Source: Acanthosepion esculentum
Taxonomy: Eukaryota > Mollusca > Cephalopoda > Sepiida > Sepiidae
Assembly: GCA_964036315.1 (NCBI GenBank)
Contig: OZ038487.1
Location: 59,517,842-59,581,841 of the forward strand
DNA length: 64,000 nucleotides
Direction: 5' to 3'
Part shown: one piece after another, positions 23,960-35,185 of the stretch
Position numbering within the stretch: the first letter of the stretch is position 1
Layout: every line of letters begins with the position of its first letter
Made by a program: the position numbers and the translations under genes
Notes under the pieces: model-generated
Databases searched by the model: none
What the model saw: only the letters and a program-made list of their open reading frames with translations
Told to the model about the DNA's origin: nothing

Positions 23960-24875
23960 GTGAAAATACTCAAACTGCTATCAAAATGTATACATTATGG
24001 TGTGAAGTTCCGCAGTGGGGATATGAGTCTTGAGAATCAACGTGATAGAATACTTCTATCATCAATTGACAATCAACACCTGAAAAAATGAATCGAAGGA
24101 AACCAGTGAAAATATCAAAGAAATGTCTCAGAAAATGGGTGTCAGGATTTCAACAATATTGGACCATATCAAGACAATTGTCCAATTGAAGAAACACCAT
24201 CGGTTCCACAAGAATTCATTGAAAGTCAAAGAGTACGATGTTTTGAAGTGTGTTTTCGCGATGCATCTGAGAATTTAGAACGATCCATTTCTTGACCTAA
24301 TTGTGGATTGCGATGAGAAATTAATCCTTTATGACAATTGTAAACGCACGGCTTAATGGCTTGATTATGACGAACCAGCAAAACATTTTCTAAAACCGAA
24401 ATTAGGTCAACAGAATATTATTGTGACGGTCCGCCACTGGCTTTATCAATTACAGCTTTCTGGAATGTAACCAGATCAACACTGCCAAAGTTTACAGCCA
24501 ACAACTGAATGCAGTGAATCTTCAGTTAAGCAAAATTCGACCTGCTCTGGTTAACTGTGAAGGTACAATTCAGCTTCATGACCATGCTCGGCCACATATT
24601 GCCAGGATACGATGCTTTGCCACATCAACCATATCGCCCTGATCTCTTGCCCACTGACTGCCACTTTTCCTGCATATTTACAAAATTTTAAATCAAAGGA
24701 TATTCCGTTGCAAAGAAGATGCAGATGCAAAAATATTTCGTGGCGTTCGAACCTGTAGAATGTTACCGAAAAGGCGTAAGTAAACTTGTAACACGATGGC
24801 AGAATATATTCAAGATTCCTATTTTGAGTGATTTAAACATTGTTCAAATATAATAATTCAAGAATAACAGTTTCT
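23960..24875 (+). pseudogene. mariner relic (transposase with many stops)
   Basis: Plus-strand pieces in order: VKFRSGDMSLEN, which ends the mariner helix-turn-helix region, then CDEKLILYDNCKRTA with the first catalytic Asp block, WLDYDEPAKHFLKPKLGQQ, a diverged LHDHARPH block and finally the C-terminal region with TRWQN. These are ordered motifs of a mariner DD34D transposase of the SETMAR-like kind. At least eight stops and several shifts show a long-dead copy. Its 3' part is duplicated at 27,330. Confidence 0.7.
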
Positions 24876-24936
24876 AAGATCGCATATTATTTTCCGATGA
24901 ACCTATTAAATATAATCCCCCATGAACAAAAACTTA
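24641..24936 (+). repeat. Direct duplication, copy 1
   Basis: Almost base-for-base the same as 27,330-27,622, including mariner 3' coding sequence and the non-coding DNA after it through ATTAAATATAAT.CCCCATGAACAA. About a dozen differences are visible by eye. Confidence 0.85.
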
Positions 24937-25920
24937 TCGCCATGGACACTAATTTATCCAGCTCATTTTGGAGATAATCATTAGTGCAATCAGATCGATT
25001 CATAATGGGTGTCTCAAACTTGTGACCTTGCCTAGACAAAGTAAATAACACTTCCACTTGTAATTAGAGAAATTGTTCTCTGTACACTGAATTGCTTACC
25101 AGAATTTGTTCTCTCTAAGAGTCACCATCTCGAACCTCAATCAACACGCCATTAATTCTTTTATTGAAGGAGACCCCATTTTAAAGCTAAGAAATTTCAC
25201 AATGGCCAGAATTCTTCGGGAAATCGATGCCTTACAATTTTGCTGGTTAAAAAAAGTTCTTTATAACTTTGTGTGAGAAATGGTTGGTAAAAATAAAAGA
25301 CTCATATATACGCATAGCGTGGCTACCTCTTAATAATTGAGTGAATGCATGTTTACAAGCTCGGGTGAATTCCCGTCTGTACACGTTCACATTTCCTTTG
25401 TGAATAGCTCGCATGCATACGATTGTTGTAACATTATGAACGCGTTGCGCACGCAATAGCATTTCCCAGGAGCTGGTCACGTGATAGTCATTAACTGTAC
25501 TCGACTTAGAGATGGCGTGTTTTCCGGAAAACAGTTCCTCTCTCCTCGCAATAAACCTCATTATCTTTTTCTCTTCTTTCAGTACGCACATTCTCACTCA
25601 CTTTTTTCTCTTTCTTTTTCTCTCTTTCTTTTTCTCTCTATTTTGTATAGCAAAGATAATTTGTTTAATGTGGAGGGATAACGGTTAACACCTTGGAAAA
25701 CGAAATTGACGAAGAGAGTTCACTCTCTGGAATAAACTTGTTCCGTTCACTTCGTAATGATACCGTTTGTGAAGGCATGAATCAAAAACTCCCTGGTTGC
25801 TGTCTCATTCCCTTAAAGAGAAAAGCTTTGTCTCCAGATGACTGAAATATAAGCTCTTTGAATGATCATCTGAGTTAACCAGTCTTCCATATCTACCTTA
25901 AGCATTTACGAATAAGAGGG
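24937..25920. other. Unassigned DNA
   Basis: A minus-strand frame at 25,247-25,597 (116 codons) has no recognisable domain. Low-complexity CT run near 25,600. Confidence 0.35.
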
Positions 25921-26034
25921 GTTTACGGCCACATCACGTTCAAACACTGTTTCCCGTATGATCAACGAAGTTGAACCTGGTTAGTACTCAGATGGGTGAC
26001 CGCTTGGGAATACCATATGCTTTAAGATTGGATG
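25921..26034 (+). repeat. 5S-rRNA-derived sequence (5S pseudogene or SINE head)
   Basis: It reads like a 5S rRNA from GTTTACGGCCACATCACGTT to TAGTACTCAGATGGGTGACC then GCTTGGGAATACC, with the internal promoter C-box word GATGGGTGACCGC..GGGAAT intact. The middle GATCAACGAAGTTGAA has lost the normal AAGC..GTCGGGC piece, so it is shorter than the usual 118-120 nt. A tRNA-like SINE-A follows at once, which suggests a composite element. Confidence 0.75.
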
Positions 26035-26039
26035 TGGGG

Positions 26040-26195
26040 GTAGTGTAATGTATAACGGCTCGCAATTGTTAATCAGAAAGCCGAGTTCAAATTCTTGCTG
26101 GGTTCGTTATATTTAATTACGCGCAAATACACTTGAGAAGGTATGATTCCTACTCTTCTCCCACAGCTATGGATTAATTAGTATGATTTGTATTA
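26040..26195 (+). repeat. tRNA-derived SINE, family A
   Basis: A-box-like TAGTGTAATGTATAACGG, B-box-like GAGTTCAAATTCTTGC, then the tail GAAGGTATGATTCC and CCCACAGCTATGGATTAATTA shared with the minus-strand copies at 840-1,060, 26,540-26,705 and 29,085-29,225. Confidence 0.65.
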
Positions 26196-26539
26196 CTAAA
26201 GTATTATTATCTAAAATATATCTTAAGATCTAAAAATAATTTTCTGGCTTCGAGTCAAAGATTCAATCAATCAATCAGACATTAGCTGTAAAATGTTTAC
26301 CGCCAGTGTCAGCTTTAACAAGCTGTATTTTAAACCATTCCCCTTCAGAATGTAGACGATTTTGGCTATCTCTTTTTTAGATCCATGTTTCTTCAGAAGG
26401 TTGATGGATCGCCAAAATTTCCTTTTCTTAATTATTATCTATTTATCAATGTCTTCCTAGTCGAGTTGCTTTCGTTGCCATAACATGTTTTGGAATTAAG
26501 AGTTTTCTTTCTCTTATACTGGTTTCTAACCAAGACTAT
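26196..26539. other. Unassigned DNA
   Basis: Contains a CAATCAATCAATCAG run near 26,267. Nothing else recognised. Confidence 0.4.
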
Positions 26540-26705
26540 AGAGTTCAATATACCTAGCTATTTAACCCATATTTGAGTGGGAAAATGGATTCATGATTTT
26601 CCTAACGATATAAGTGTGAAAATGAATGCAGTCAATCAGACTGGAAGTTAAGCCTGGTTCAACGATACCCGCTAAACCACACGAACATCCTCATCCATTT
26701 TACAC
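26540..26705 (-). repeat. tRNA-derived SINE, family A
   Basis: Minus strand: A-box-like GTGGTTTAGCGGGTATCG, decayed B box, then the shared tail. The A box is the clearest of the family in this window. Confidence 0.6.
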
Positions 26706-26728
26706 TTTGCTTTTTTTTTTAATTCGAG

Positions 26729-27199
26729 GGCTGATCAAAAAGTATCGGACTGGCGCTATAAAAAGAAAACTGCCACAATTCGGCATTTAATATTCATTGA
26801 AGCCAGTGCTGTGTCCACTGATAGCGAGCAGTTGCCTTGTCGCATTCCCCTGGATTTCCTTAATGTCTTGAAATTTTGTTTCTTTCTAGTGGGATTTGAT
26901 TTTTGAAGGAGAAAAAATCGCAAGTGCCTGACTCTGAGGAATATGGTGATTGTCGGACCTGTGGAATGTTGTCATTGGCCAAAAACTGCTGCACGAATGA
27001 AAGCTTTGTGGTGTGGTGAGACGACCACACTCTGCGCACTTGACTTGCACGTACTGCCATAAACAGCAGACGAGAGTGAGAACGTTATAACAATGTGCGC
27101 GCGCAACAGAGTTCAAATCTGTACCAAACGGTGCCTCTTTGCGTACTGTAGCCTCGTCACCATAGCAAGAGTCCTGATACTTTTTGATCAAAACTCCTA
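26729..27199 (-). mobile_element. mariner-type element, internally deleted, with C-terminal frame
   Basis: Ends carry inverted repeats: GGCTGATCAAAAAGTATCGG at left and the complement of CTGATACTTTTTGATCAAAA at right. The minus-strand frame from 27,060 contains SFVQQFLANDNIPQV, PYSSESGTCDFFSF and NQIPLERNKIS, which correspond to the last catalytic block (YSPDLAPCDFFLF) of mariner transposases. The Asp of SPDLAP is Glu-Ser here. Most of the protein is deleted, so the element is a 470-bp MITE-like derivative. Confidence 0.75.
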
Positions 27200-27329
27200 T
27201 ATCTCTCAAAACCGTGCTTTGACATGCTTAAAGATATTAACGAAAATGCCTATCCACATTAACCGTTTTTTTAAGCTCTGTGTACTGCTATGAGAATTTA
27301 CATCTAACCATTTTGAGTGCAAAATTATG

Positions 27330-27622
27330 AGATCTTGCCCACGGACTAACACTTTTCCTGCATATTTACAAATATTTAAATCCAAGGATATTCCGTTGCA
27401 AAGAAGATGCAGATGCAAAAATATTTCGTGGCGTTCAAACCTGTAGAATGTTACCGAAAAGGTGTAAGTAAACTTGTAACACGATGGCAGAATATATTCA
27501 AAATTCCTATTTTGAGTGATTTAAACATTGTTCAAATACAATAATTCAAGAATAACAGTTTCTAAGATCGCATATTATTTTCCGATCAACCTATTAAATA
27601 TAATGCCCCATGAACAATAACT
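27330..27622 (+). repeat. Direct duplication, copy 2
   Basis: Copy of 24,641-24,936. It carries the truncated mariner 3' end and its non-coding flank. Confidence 0.85.
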
Positions 27623-28799
27623 TCATGTTGCTAGTAATGGGCTTAAAGAGTCTATGTACCACAGAGGAGAGTACATCAAAACGTTTAACATGAAAGTATT
27701 TATAAAAATTGGCGCAGGAAACTCCGTTACTTCTCCCAATAATTGTTTTCTACTGATTGAAACCAACAACAAAATCGTTTTATGTTTGCAATCGCTTATT
27801 TTCTTTTTACTGTTGGCCGTAAAACGGTGTGGAAACTTTGAAATACAACGGTGTAAGTTCATTTGTTTATGAAAGTTTATTTGACTCCCTTAGATTTTCT
27901 AAGATATAAAAGGATTAGTTTATTGATTAGTTTATTAAATAATAAACATAATACAGAGATAGTAACATTGCCGGCACGTTCTATCCCCGAACACCCCGAC
28001 TCGAGAGGAGCCTGATTGGAGGTCCTGCTTATTTCTTTGTTCTCCTCGCTATTTTATCGAACATTTTTCCTACTATACGTTACAAATTAAGTTATGCATA
28101 ACCGAATATTAAAGGAGGAAACATTCCCTCGGATTTTGACGTCATTCTCAGGTCTTTCTTTTATTTATTTTGTTCTTGAAAAGTCTCGAAAAAACACGAT
28201 ATAAAATTCACTATTTTTATCGATAATGTCGAATGTGTTAAAATTATTCAATAATAAGAAAAATCTCAAGTTGATGTTAAAAAATGCCGCTTGATTTATT
28301 TAAGATAGAATAATGCAATATAACATGTCTCTAATTTGTATTTAGATACATTGTATTTACTTTCAATTTTGCTAATTGAATTGGTCATATGATACATTAT
28401 TGTAAATAATTAAGTTACAATAACATTTTCTTTCATATGAATTCTACTTTATGAAAATTGAAATGTAGTATGTCCTTTATCATGAAACCCTTACACCGGT
28501 CCTGGATATTAATATATCGTTACGACATTCTGATCAGAATTTGAAAAAACCTTACAATTGTTGTGTCTCGCTGATCTACCTTGGGACAAAGATCGTTGTC
28601 GGGTGAAACCTGTGAGGACCATATTAAAAATGAACAGCTTCATTTCGGTATTCAGACCTTGATGTAGGGCTAATTTCAGATTTAAGATTATATTCATCAT
28701 GTAATATTCATACCATTCTTGTATATGAACATTTTCCTTCATTTATTTATATTCTTATTTGCTTTATACATGAATAACACATAATGAGGAAGGAAGGCT
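27623..28799. other. Unassigned DNA
   Basis: No gene or repeat recognised in about 1.2 kb. Small open frames on both strands lack known motifs. Confidence 0.4.
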
Positions 28800-29030
28800 T
28801 GGAGAATTTGAAACTCAACATCTCATATCGAATAGAAAAAGGACAAAAGGGACAGTGGGTCATCTAACGGGGGAACGTGTGCGAACACATGGCGGAACAC
28901 AGAGTGGAAAGGTTTGCAACAAGACAAACGATGATAAAAGCTACAATATATAGGAGGTCGTGGGGAACCATGATCGCCCATCCACGAATGGCTGCGGCGT
29001 ACTGAAGAGAAGACATTTTCCGCGACAGCT
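28800..29030 (+). pseudogene. LINE family B C-terminal relic
   Basis: One frame reads GQWVI, FATRQTMIKATIYRRSWGTM and IAHPRMAAAY then stops. This resembles the end of the LINE family whose copies at 39.2 and 34.9 kb carry the kin words ATKD..WR.MV.HALK. Decayed. Confidence 0.5.
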
Positions 29031-29084
29031 GCCATAGGTGTAGCTTTCCATTACATTCACATAGCTTCTAGTTCGGACCTTTAC

Positions 29085-29225
29085 ATATAATAGCCTGATT
29101 ACCCTGCCAGTGTTAAAGAGACAGGTCTACTTTACTATTTCACCTCTAGCGGAAGTAGAAGACATTGATTAGTGATTTTCCAAGGGCGTTAATACAAAGT
29201 GAGTACAAGAATTCGTCAGAAATGT
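29085..29225 (-). repeat. SINE family A tail
   Basis: Same order of blocks as 885-1,000: GACAGGTCT, CTATTTCACC, AGAAGACATTGATT, CCAAGGGCGTTAATACA. Confidence 0.5.
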
Positions 29226-29334
29226 GAACTTGGTTTACAGAATCCATATTCGGTGATATCAGGCATCGAATTCACTTCATAAAAATATGCTCTGACACTA
29301 ACTATGCTTTTTCAGATTAAAGGAGCAAACCTTC

Positions 29335-29338
<4 letters not shown>

Positions 29339-29421
<83 letters not shown>

Positions 29422-29559
29422 GTATATATATATATGTATATGTATATATATATATGTATATATATATATATGTATATATATATATGTATATATATATATG
29501 TATATATATGTATATGTATATATATATATACATATATATATAGGTATATGTATATATAT

Positions 29560-29608
<49 letters not shown>

Positions 29609-29625
29609 GGTATATGTATATATAT

Positions 29626-29659
<34 letters not shown>

Positions 29660-29690
29660 ATGTATATACATACATATATATATATATATA
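29339..29690. repeat. (AT)n array with higher-order duplication
   Basis: About 350 bp of AT with interspersed GTATAT. A segment beginning TAGGTATATGTAT near 29,541 recurs near 29,607 with the same internal layout. Confidence 0.95.
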
Positions 29691-29814
29691 TGAGGAACAT
29701 TGAAATATATATATATATGTATAACGAACATTGAGTGCTGGTGTCAATAAGATAATGCTCGACGTAATTTAACGGATATAATGGGGTTATTAAGTACATA
29801 TTAATAAATATATA

Positions 29815-30000
29815 TGTATGAATTATTCCCCACCGGTTGCACGACTCGGAGTTTCATGCACAAAGGAATCTTCAGGTGCTGAGTAGAGACATTTAGTATA
29901 TATTAATAAATATACATATTATTACTCATCACCTGAAGATTTCGTTTTGCATGAAACTCCAAGTCGTAGTACCGGTGAGGAATAATATGTACATTTATTA
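29815..30000. repeat. Inverted pair of 80-bp units
   Basis: The left unit is the complement of the right unit: GAATAATTCCTCACCGG..ACTACGACTTGGAGTTTCATGC in outline, with the centre ATTAATAAATATA. Each unit on its sense strand has CACCTGAAGATT and GCATGAAACTCC, a possible decayed hammerhead (CUGAAGA and GAAAC) without a clear stem II. Confidence 0.55.
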
Positions 30001-30099
30001 ATATATATATATATATATATATTATTATTATTATCTTGTTATTTGTTTTTTTTTACTACTGATGAAGTCGCATTCTTAGAACCGTGATTCCACCCAAAA

Positions 30100-30379
30100 T
30101 ATTTGTTTTTTTTTATTTTATTCATTTGCTTTTTCATTCGTTTTTCCAGCTTTTCTGAATATTTTATTCGTTCTTTTTATTTCTGTATTCATCGTACGTT
30201 TTCCCCCAGCCATTCCCCTACAACACACTGTTGTTTTTCTTCTTCCGGCCTTACTGATTTATGTATTAATTGTAATTTCCTATCTGTGCTTATCCAATTT
30301 TAAGCTATTCATTTTCAGTCTCTTTGACTTCTGATTTTATTCTTGTGTCGATTGTAAAATATTATCATTTATTCTCATT

Positions 30380-30410
<31 letters not shown>

Positions 30411-32230
30411 CTCTTTTTACTTAATCTGTCTGTTTCTTTGTATTTTTTCATTAGTTTTTTATGATTTTCTTCGTTTTTCTTGACTTTTTTTCATTGTTAC
30501 TTTTTCTTTCTTTTTGTCGTTCATTTTCCTTTCTTTTATTCCTTACGTTCTTATGTTTATCTTTAACCCTTTCTTTTCTTTTACTGTTTTACTTTCCTTC
30601 TTTTTTCTTTCTTTCTTTATTTTACTATTTTTCTAAAATTTTCATTCAAATTATATGACTTCCTTCCTTTACTTATTCATATTCTATTTTTCTTCTTTTT
30701 TGTTATTTTTCTTAAATTTATTCCTCCATTTCTTATTTTTTTTACATTTTTCTTTTCTTCTGATGTTTTCTTTCCTTTCTTTTTCTGTAATATTTCTTTC
30801 TTTTACTTTTTTCTACATTTTTTTTTTCATTTTCATCCTTTATGTATTCGTCATCCCTTTCTCTTCGTTAATTCTATTTTTGTTCTTTTTTCTTTCTTTT
30901 ATTTCTTCCGTTCTTAATTTTTTTCGGTTTTCTTCGAATGTTTTCTTTCCTTATTTCCTTCCTGTTTTTTGCCTTCTTTATTTGTTTTCCTTTACTTATT
31001 CTGCCTTTCGTTTAATTTTTCTTTTAAAATTTACTTTCAGATTTTACTAGGGTCTCTATTCTTTCATGTCTTACTTTTCTTTTTCTTTTTCGCCCTTTTC
31101 GTCCATTTTTCATTCTTTTATTTGTTCCTTTGTTAATTTCTAATTTTGTTTTCTTCTGCTGTTTTCTTTTCTTTCTTTCTTTCTTTCTTTCTTTCTTTTC
31201 CTTAAATTATTCTTTATTTATTTAATTTTCTTTCTTTCTTTGTCCTCATTTATTCTTTATTTATTATTCTTTCTTTCTTTCTTTCTTTCTTTCTTCTTAC
31301 TTTTCCTTCTTGCTTTATTTATTTTCCTTCACTTATTGTTTGTTTGTTTGTTTGTTTGTTTGTTTGTTTGTCTGTTTCTTTCTTTCTTTCTTTTCCTTAA
31401 ATTATTCTTTATTTATTTATTTTTCTGTCTTTATTTGTCCTCACTTATTCTTTCTGTCTTTATTTTCTTTTCTTTCTTTCTTTTCCTTCACTTATTCTTT
31501 ATTTATTATTCGTTCTTTCTTTCTTCTTTCCTTTCTTTCTTGCTTTATTTTTTTCTTTCACTTATTCTTTGTTTGTTTGTTTCTTTCTTTCTTTCTGTCT
31601 TTCTTTCTTTCTAAACATGGCTTTGTTCATCATACAAAAAAATTGCAACAATGCGTTTTTTTATTGTTTTTTATTTTCCAAGCCTAAACAAAAATCTGCT
31701 TGAGTAAAAATCAGCAATCTGCTTTGCTCTAGATTTCGAGATAAGCACCTTTGGATAATGTGCATAAGGGAGATTCAATTTCTTCTTTTTTTTCCATTCT
31801 CTCTTTCTTATTTATTTATTGGAATTTTTTTTTCTTTTTAATTCATTTCTTCTCTTTTCCTTCTCGCTTATTCGTATTTCCACAATTTATTTCACATTTC
31901 TTCGCAAGTTTTTTTTTTTCGTTTATATTCTTCTATTACGGAATTAAAAAAAAAAGCATGTCATTTTTGTTTTTCTGTGCATCTAATATTGTTTATTTCC
32001 TATCTCCTTCCTCCAATTTCCTATCACGTTACTGAAAACCTGTCTAATATTTCTGCAATAATCACCTCCTCTTCAGTAATCCATGGGCAGCCATCTTTTT
32101 TTCCTACTTTGATTTTTTTTATTCCTTTATTAACTCGTTTACTTTGATTCCTTGTTTTCATTTTTTTCGCTTCTTTTGTTTTATTTAATTCCCTCGGTTT
32201 TGCATTGTCACTTTCATGGTGCATTTAAAC
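30100..32230. repeat. Long pyrimidine-rich tract with TTTC and TTTG runs
   Basis: About 2.1 kb very rich in T and C on the plus strand, with TTTC runs at 30,380-30,410, 31,165-31,198, 31,265-31,295 and a TTTG run at 31,338-31,370. Long Phe/Leu frames are artefacts of composition. Confidence 0.9.
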
Positions 32231-32609
32231 TAAAGATATTTTCACCATACACGTTTTATTTACTTCGTCAAGATGCGGACTACGGAAATGCCACACTGAA
32301 ATCCGAAGAAGCGACATACGTTTTCCAAAAGCTAAGCAAATTATAAAGAAAAAAATAATTTTTCGCCAGAAACAAAGAACAGAGTACTAAACTATTATGA
32401 CTGATTTGTCTGTTTAACGACACATCAACTTCTTTATGGGTCATTTAACCCAGAAATTTAATTTTCTTAAAATATTATATATGTTATTCTATTTTCACAA
32501 TTGAATACATGGCAGATGATACTCAGCTTTCGTGCATACACATGTTTGTGTGGACATGGTAACTAGAGGCGGCGATATGCGTTAACGTTGTGATTTTGTT
32601 GAAGTTATA
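32231..32609. other. Unassigned DNA
   Basis: Nothing recognised. Confidence 0.4.
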
Positions 32610-32970
32610 CAGGGTGCGATGGATAAATTGTCGTCTAAATTACGCAAAAAAAAAAAAAAAAAAATGAAAATAACAATGATATCCCATTTTAACGTATATA
32701 TCTACCACAGTTACACAAAATATCTTGAAATACTAAAGAGTAGTTTCATTCAATAAAATCGACATAGGCTTCAACCATGGCCTTCAGACAACATCTGAAA
32801 CTCCTGCATCTGTTCTGGTCGTTCCCCTTGTTTTAGTTGGTGAATTCTGCCAGAATTCTTGCTTTCAGTTCATCTTTGGTGATACAAGGAGTTTTGTCGG
32901 TCTCTCGCTCAAATATGCCCCACACATAATAATGAAAGGGTTGCCGTCTAGTGCGTTACGTGGCCAGATA
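32610..32970 (-). mobile_element. mariner-1 left-end fragment (copy c)
   Basis: Starts CAGGGTGCGATGGATAAATT. It aligns with the left side of copies a and d through ATCTTGAAATACTAAAGAG, CTCAAATATGCCCCACACA and TGGCCAGATA, then stops at TAATGTTA, the same site where copy d holds a MITE. Confidence 0.75.
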
Positions 32971-33164
32971 TAATGTTAAGTAATAGTATCATACTACTAT
33001 TTTTGGTCGCAGTGTATTTTGGCTCAGATCTTCTGAGGCTGATCTTTAAGGTCATATCGTAGGCAAAATAGGGATGTCGATTTTGACTGGCTGAGCCGAA
33101 CGTTGAAATGATTATAGATTAAGGATTTACGGGAGTTGCTGTTCGGACGTCACGCTAACTAGAC

Positions 33165-33165
<1 letters not shown>
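32971..33165. other. Truncated MITE-like insertion and unassigned DNA
   Basis: Begins TAATGTTA and shares TACTATTTTTGGTCGCAGTGTA with the insertion in copy d. The right end is missing. Confidence 0.5.
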
Positions 33166-33234
<69 letters not shown>

Positions 33235-33257
33235 TGCGATGAATGAATAAATAGGTA

Positions 33258-33307
<50 letters not shown>
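33166..33307. repeat. Two (AT)n arrays around a short mariner-1 end remnant
   Basis: AT runs at 33,166-33,232 and 33,260-33,307. Between them GGTGCGATGAATGAATAAAT resembles a mariner-1 terminal repeat. Confidence 0.85.
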
Positions 33308-33311
<4 letters not shown>

Positions 33312-34345
33312 TGCGATGGATAAATTGTCGTCGAAATTACACAAAAAAAAAAATATGAATATAATACTGATATCTAATTTTAACATATGTATTTACCAAA
33401 ATTACACAAACATATTTTGATATAGTAAATGTATTCAATAAAGTCACCATTGGCTTCAGCCACTTTCTCCAGACGACTTCAGAATCTCTTGTATGTCTTA
33501 TGGACGTTCTTCTTGTTTAAGTTGCTGAATTCTGTCATAATACTTACCTTCAGTTCATTTTTTGTGTTACAACGAATTTTCTTGATCTCTCGCTCAAATA
33601 CGCTCCACACATAATAATCAAATTTTTGCTATCTACGGAGTTACGTTACCAGATGTAATGTTGAATACTAGTTTAAGACTATTATTTTTTGGTGGCAGTG
33701 TAATAGGGTGTGTAGTAACCCCCACCTGAGAAGATATAGCCGTCGACGTGGTTAATAAACTAGTAAGATCTAAAATCTCTTTTGCTGACGTCCTCATCCA
33801 TTGCTTAACTAAAGAACGCATAGGGATCAACGGCAAAATGAGATGAAACCAACCAACACACCGCAATAAAGGCTATACAACATTAAGTCGTGATGTGGTC
33901 GGAGAAATTGTCTGACAGCCATAACTGGGTTATACTGCTTGTGTCTGATGGTGCAGAGTCCTATTGCTAGACATAGGGTCTTCCAGCTGCCACCCTATTG
34001 ACCCAGGGCAGCACTACGTTCTCAAGGAACCTGATGTAGGCCTCTGTGACTAGAACGACGTACGTTTGTAATCACCATTAAACTCATCTAACTCTGTCCG
34101 AATCCACTGATCTGTCATCAGATAGACACCAAAACACATTAAAATGTCTGTGTTGGAGCTTCCGGCGCAAATGCCAAGCAGTACAGCTTACCATTTCCAA
34201 ATTTCCGTCGGAGTGAATTATGTCATGGTGCTATTTTTCTCACAGACTGTGACCAACTTACCCTACTATACTACGCAGTCTACAAAATAAAAACAAATAA
34301 GGCGCATGCGCGAAATTAAATTTATCCATCTCTCCTTGTATTTTA
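33308..34345 (-). mobile_element. mariner-1 relic (copy d) with a nested MITE
   Basis: The left end GGTGCGATGGATAAATTGTCG, the coding block and the right side to GAAATTAAATTTATCCATC are present. A minus-strand frame reads DYYVWSVFEREIKKIRCN, then SRLEKVAEANGDFIEY, with one stop between. These are the last transposase motifs of this mariner type. 33,656-33,885 is an insertion (see next feature). The rest of the protein is badly frameshifted. Confidence 0.75.
33656..33885. mobile_element. MITE-like insertion with 8-bp inverted ends
   Basis: Termini TAATGTTG and CAACATTA are exact complements. Copies a and e of mariner-1 run uninterrupted through this point (CCAGATATAAGGTG.., CCAGAACTAAAGG..). 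Copy c is broken at the same place. Confidence 0.55.
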
Positions 34346-34639
34346 CAGTTTGATTTTAAGAAAATTGTAGGATATTATATAGTTTAATATCATGAATGAG
34401 TCCTTTCATGTTGGTTGTTTGGTAATACTTTAAACGGATTTTGGTGGAGTAGCTACAATTTGTTAGTATGTGTGTATTGTTGGTAACCCTACAATAAAAT
34501 TTATTGGTAGACATTTTGCTTTATTGTTGGTCATTTTACTATAAATATATATAGTAGGTAACTTTTATATAAAATGCATTGCTGGTATCGTTACAGTAAA
34601 AATGTATTTTTATACTTTCGGAGTGTTTTGTTTCTGTTT
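34346..34639. other. Unassigned DNA
   Basis: Nothing recognised. Confidence 0.4.
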
Positions 34640-35060
34640 GGATGGTTCACTATTTGCTTTGTCATACCCAGGACTAGAAACCATTATGTAATATTGGTTT
34701 TCCTACATGACAGTAAATGCTGGACAATCCTTTCATATATGAAGAAGGGGCAACAAGATTCTAAGAATACCATGAACTGAAAAACTACCAAAATGGGAAC
34801 AGAAAGAACATTTACATAAAATATAGGAAAAGAGACGGTTGGCATTCCTAGGGCATATAATGAGAACAGAGGCCTTGGAAAATTTGTTACTCGCAGGATA
34901 TATCGAAGACAAAAGGAAAGCAGCGATGAAATTACCTAAAGAGTGTGTAAATGGCTGGAAGAGCAGTTATTGGGAAAGATAGCAATAACAAAAACAAAAA
35001 GTACTAATGGCTACAAAGGACAATTTATTGCGGAAATCCATGAAGCGTTATAGAACGATG
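34640..35060 (+). pseudogene. LINE family B C-terminal relic
   Basis: Fragments in order: FLHDSKCWTILSYMKK, then KRRLAFLGHIMRTEALENLL then LAGYIEDKRKAAMK, then CVNGWKSSYW and LMATKDNLLRKSM. These match the conserved tail of endonuclease-reverse transcriptase LINEs (a SWTI, GHIMR, EGKR, WR order). Frames shift repeatedly. Confidence 0.65.
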
Positions 35061-35085
35061 TGCATTCTTACCTTTCATAGAACAA

Positions 35086-35185
35086 GGTGCATTCTTACCT
35101 TTCGAAAAGGTATTTACGACTAAGTGAATATAACGAACCCAACAGGAATTGGAACTACGCTGTCCGACCAAAAAATCCGAATCAT
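35086..35185 (+). repeat. Direct repeat, copy 1 (LINE-B 3' UTR)
   Basis: TGCATTCTTACCTTTC, GTATTTACG, AAGTGAATATAACGAACCCA, GAATTGGAA and GTCCGAC recur at 36,388-36,487. Each copy follows a LINE-B coding relic, so I read it as its 3' UTR. Confidence 0.75.

Noticed and set aside
25921..26034. Functional 5S rRNA gene
   Set aside because: The middle is shortened and the partner copy at 36.5 kb is mutated. It is a pseudogene or SINE head.
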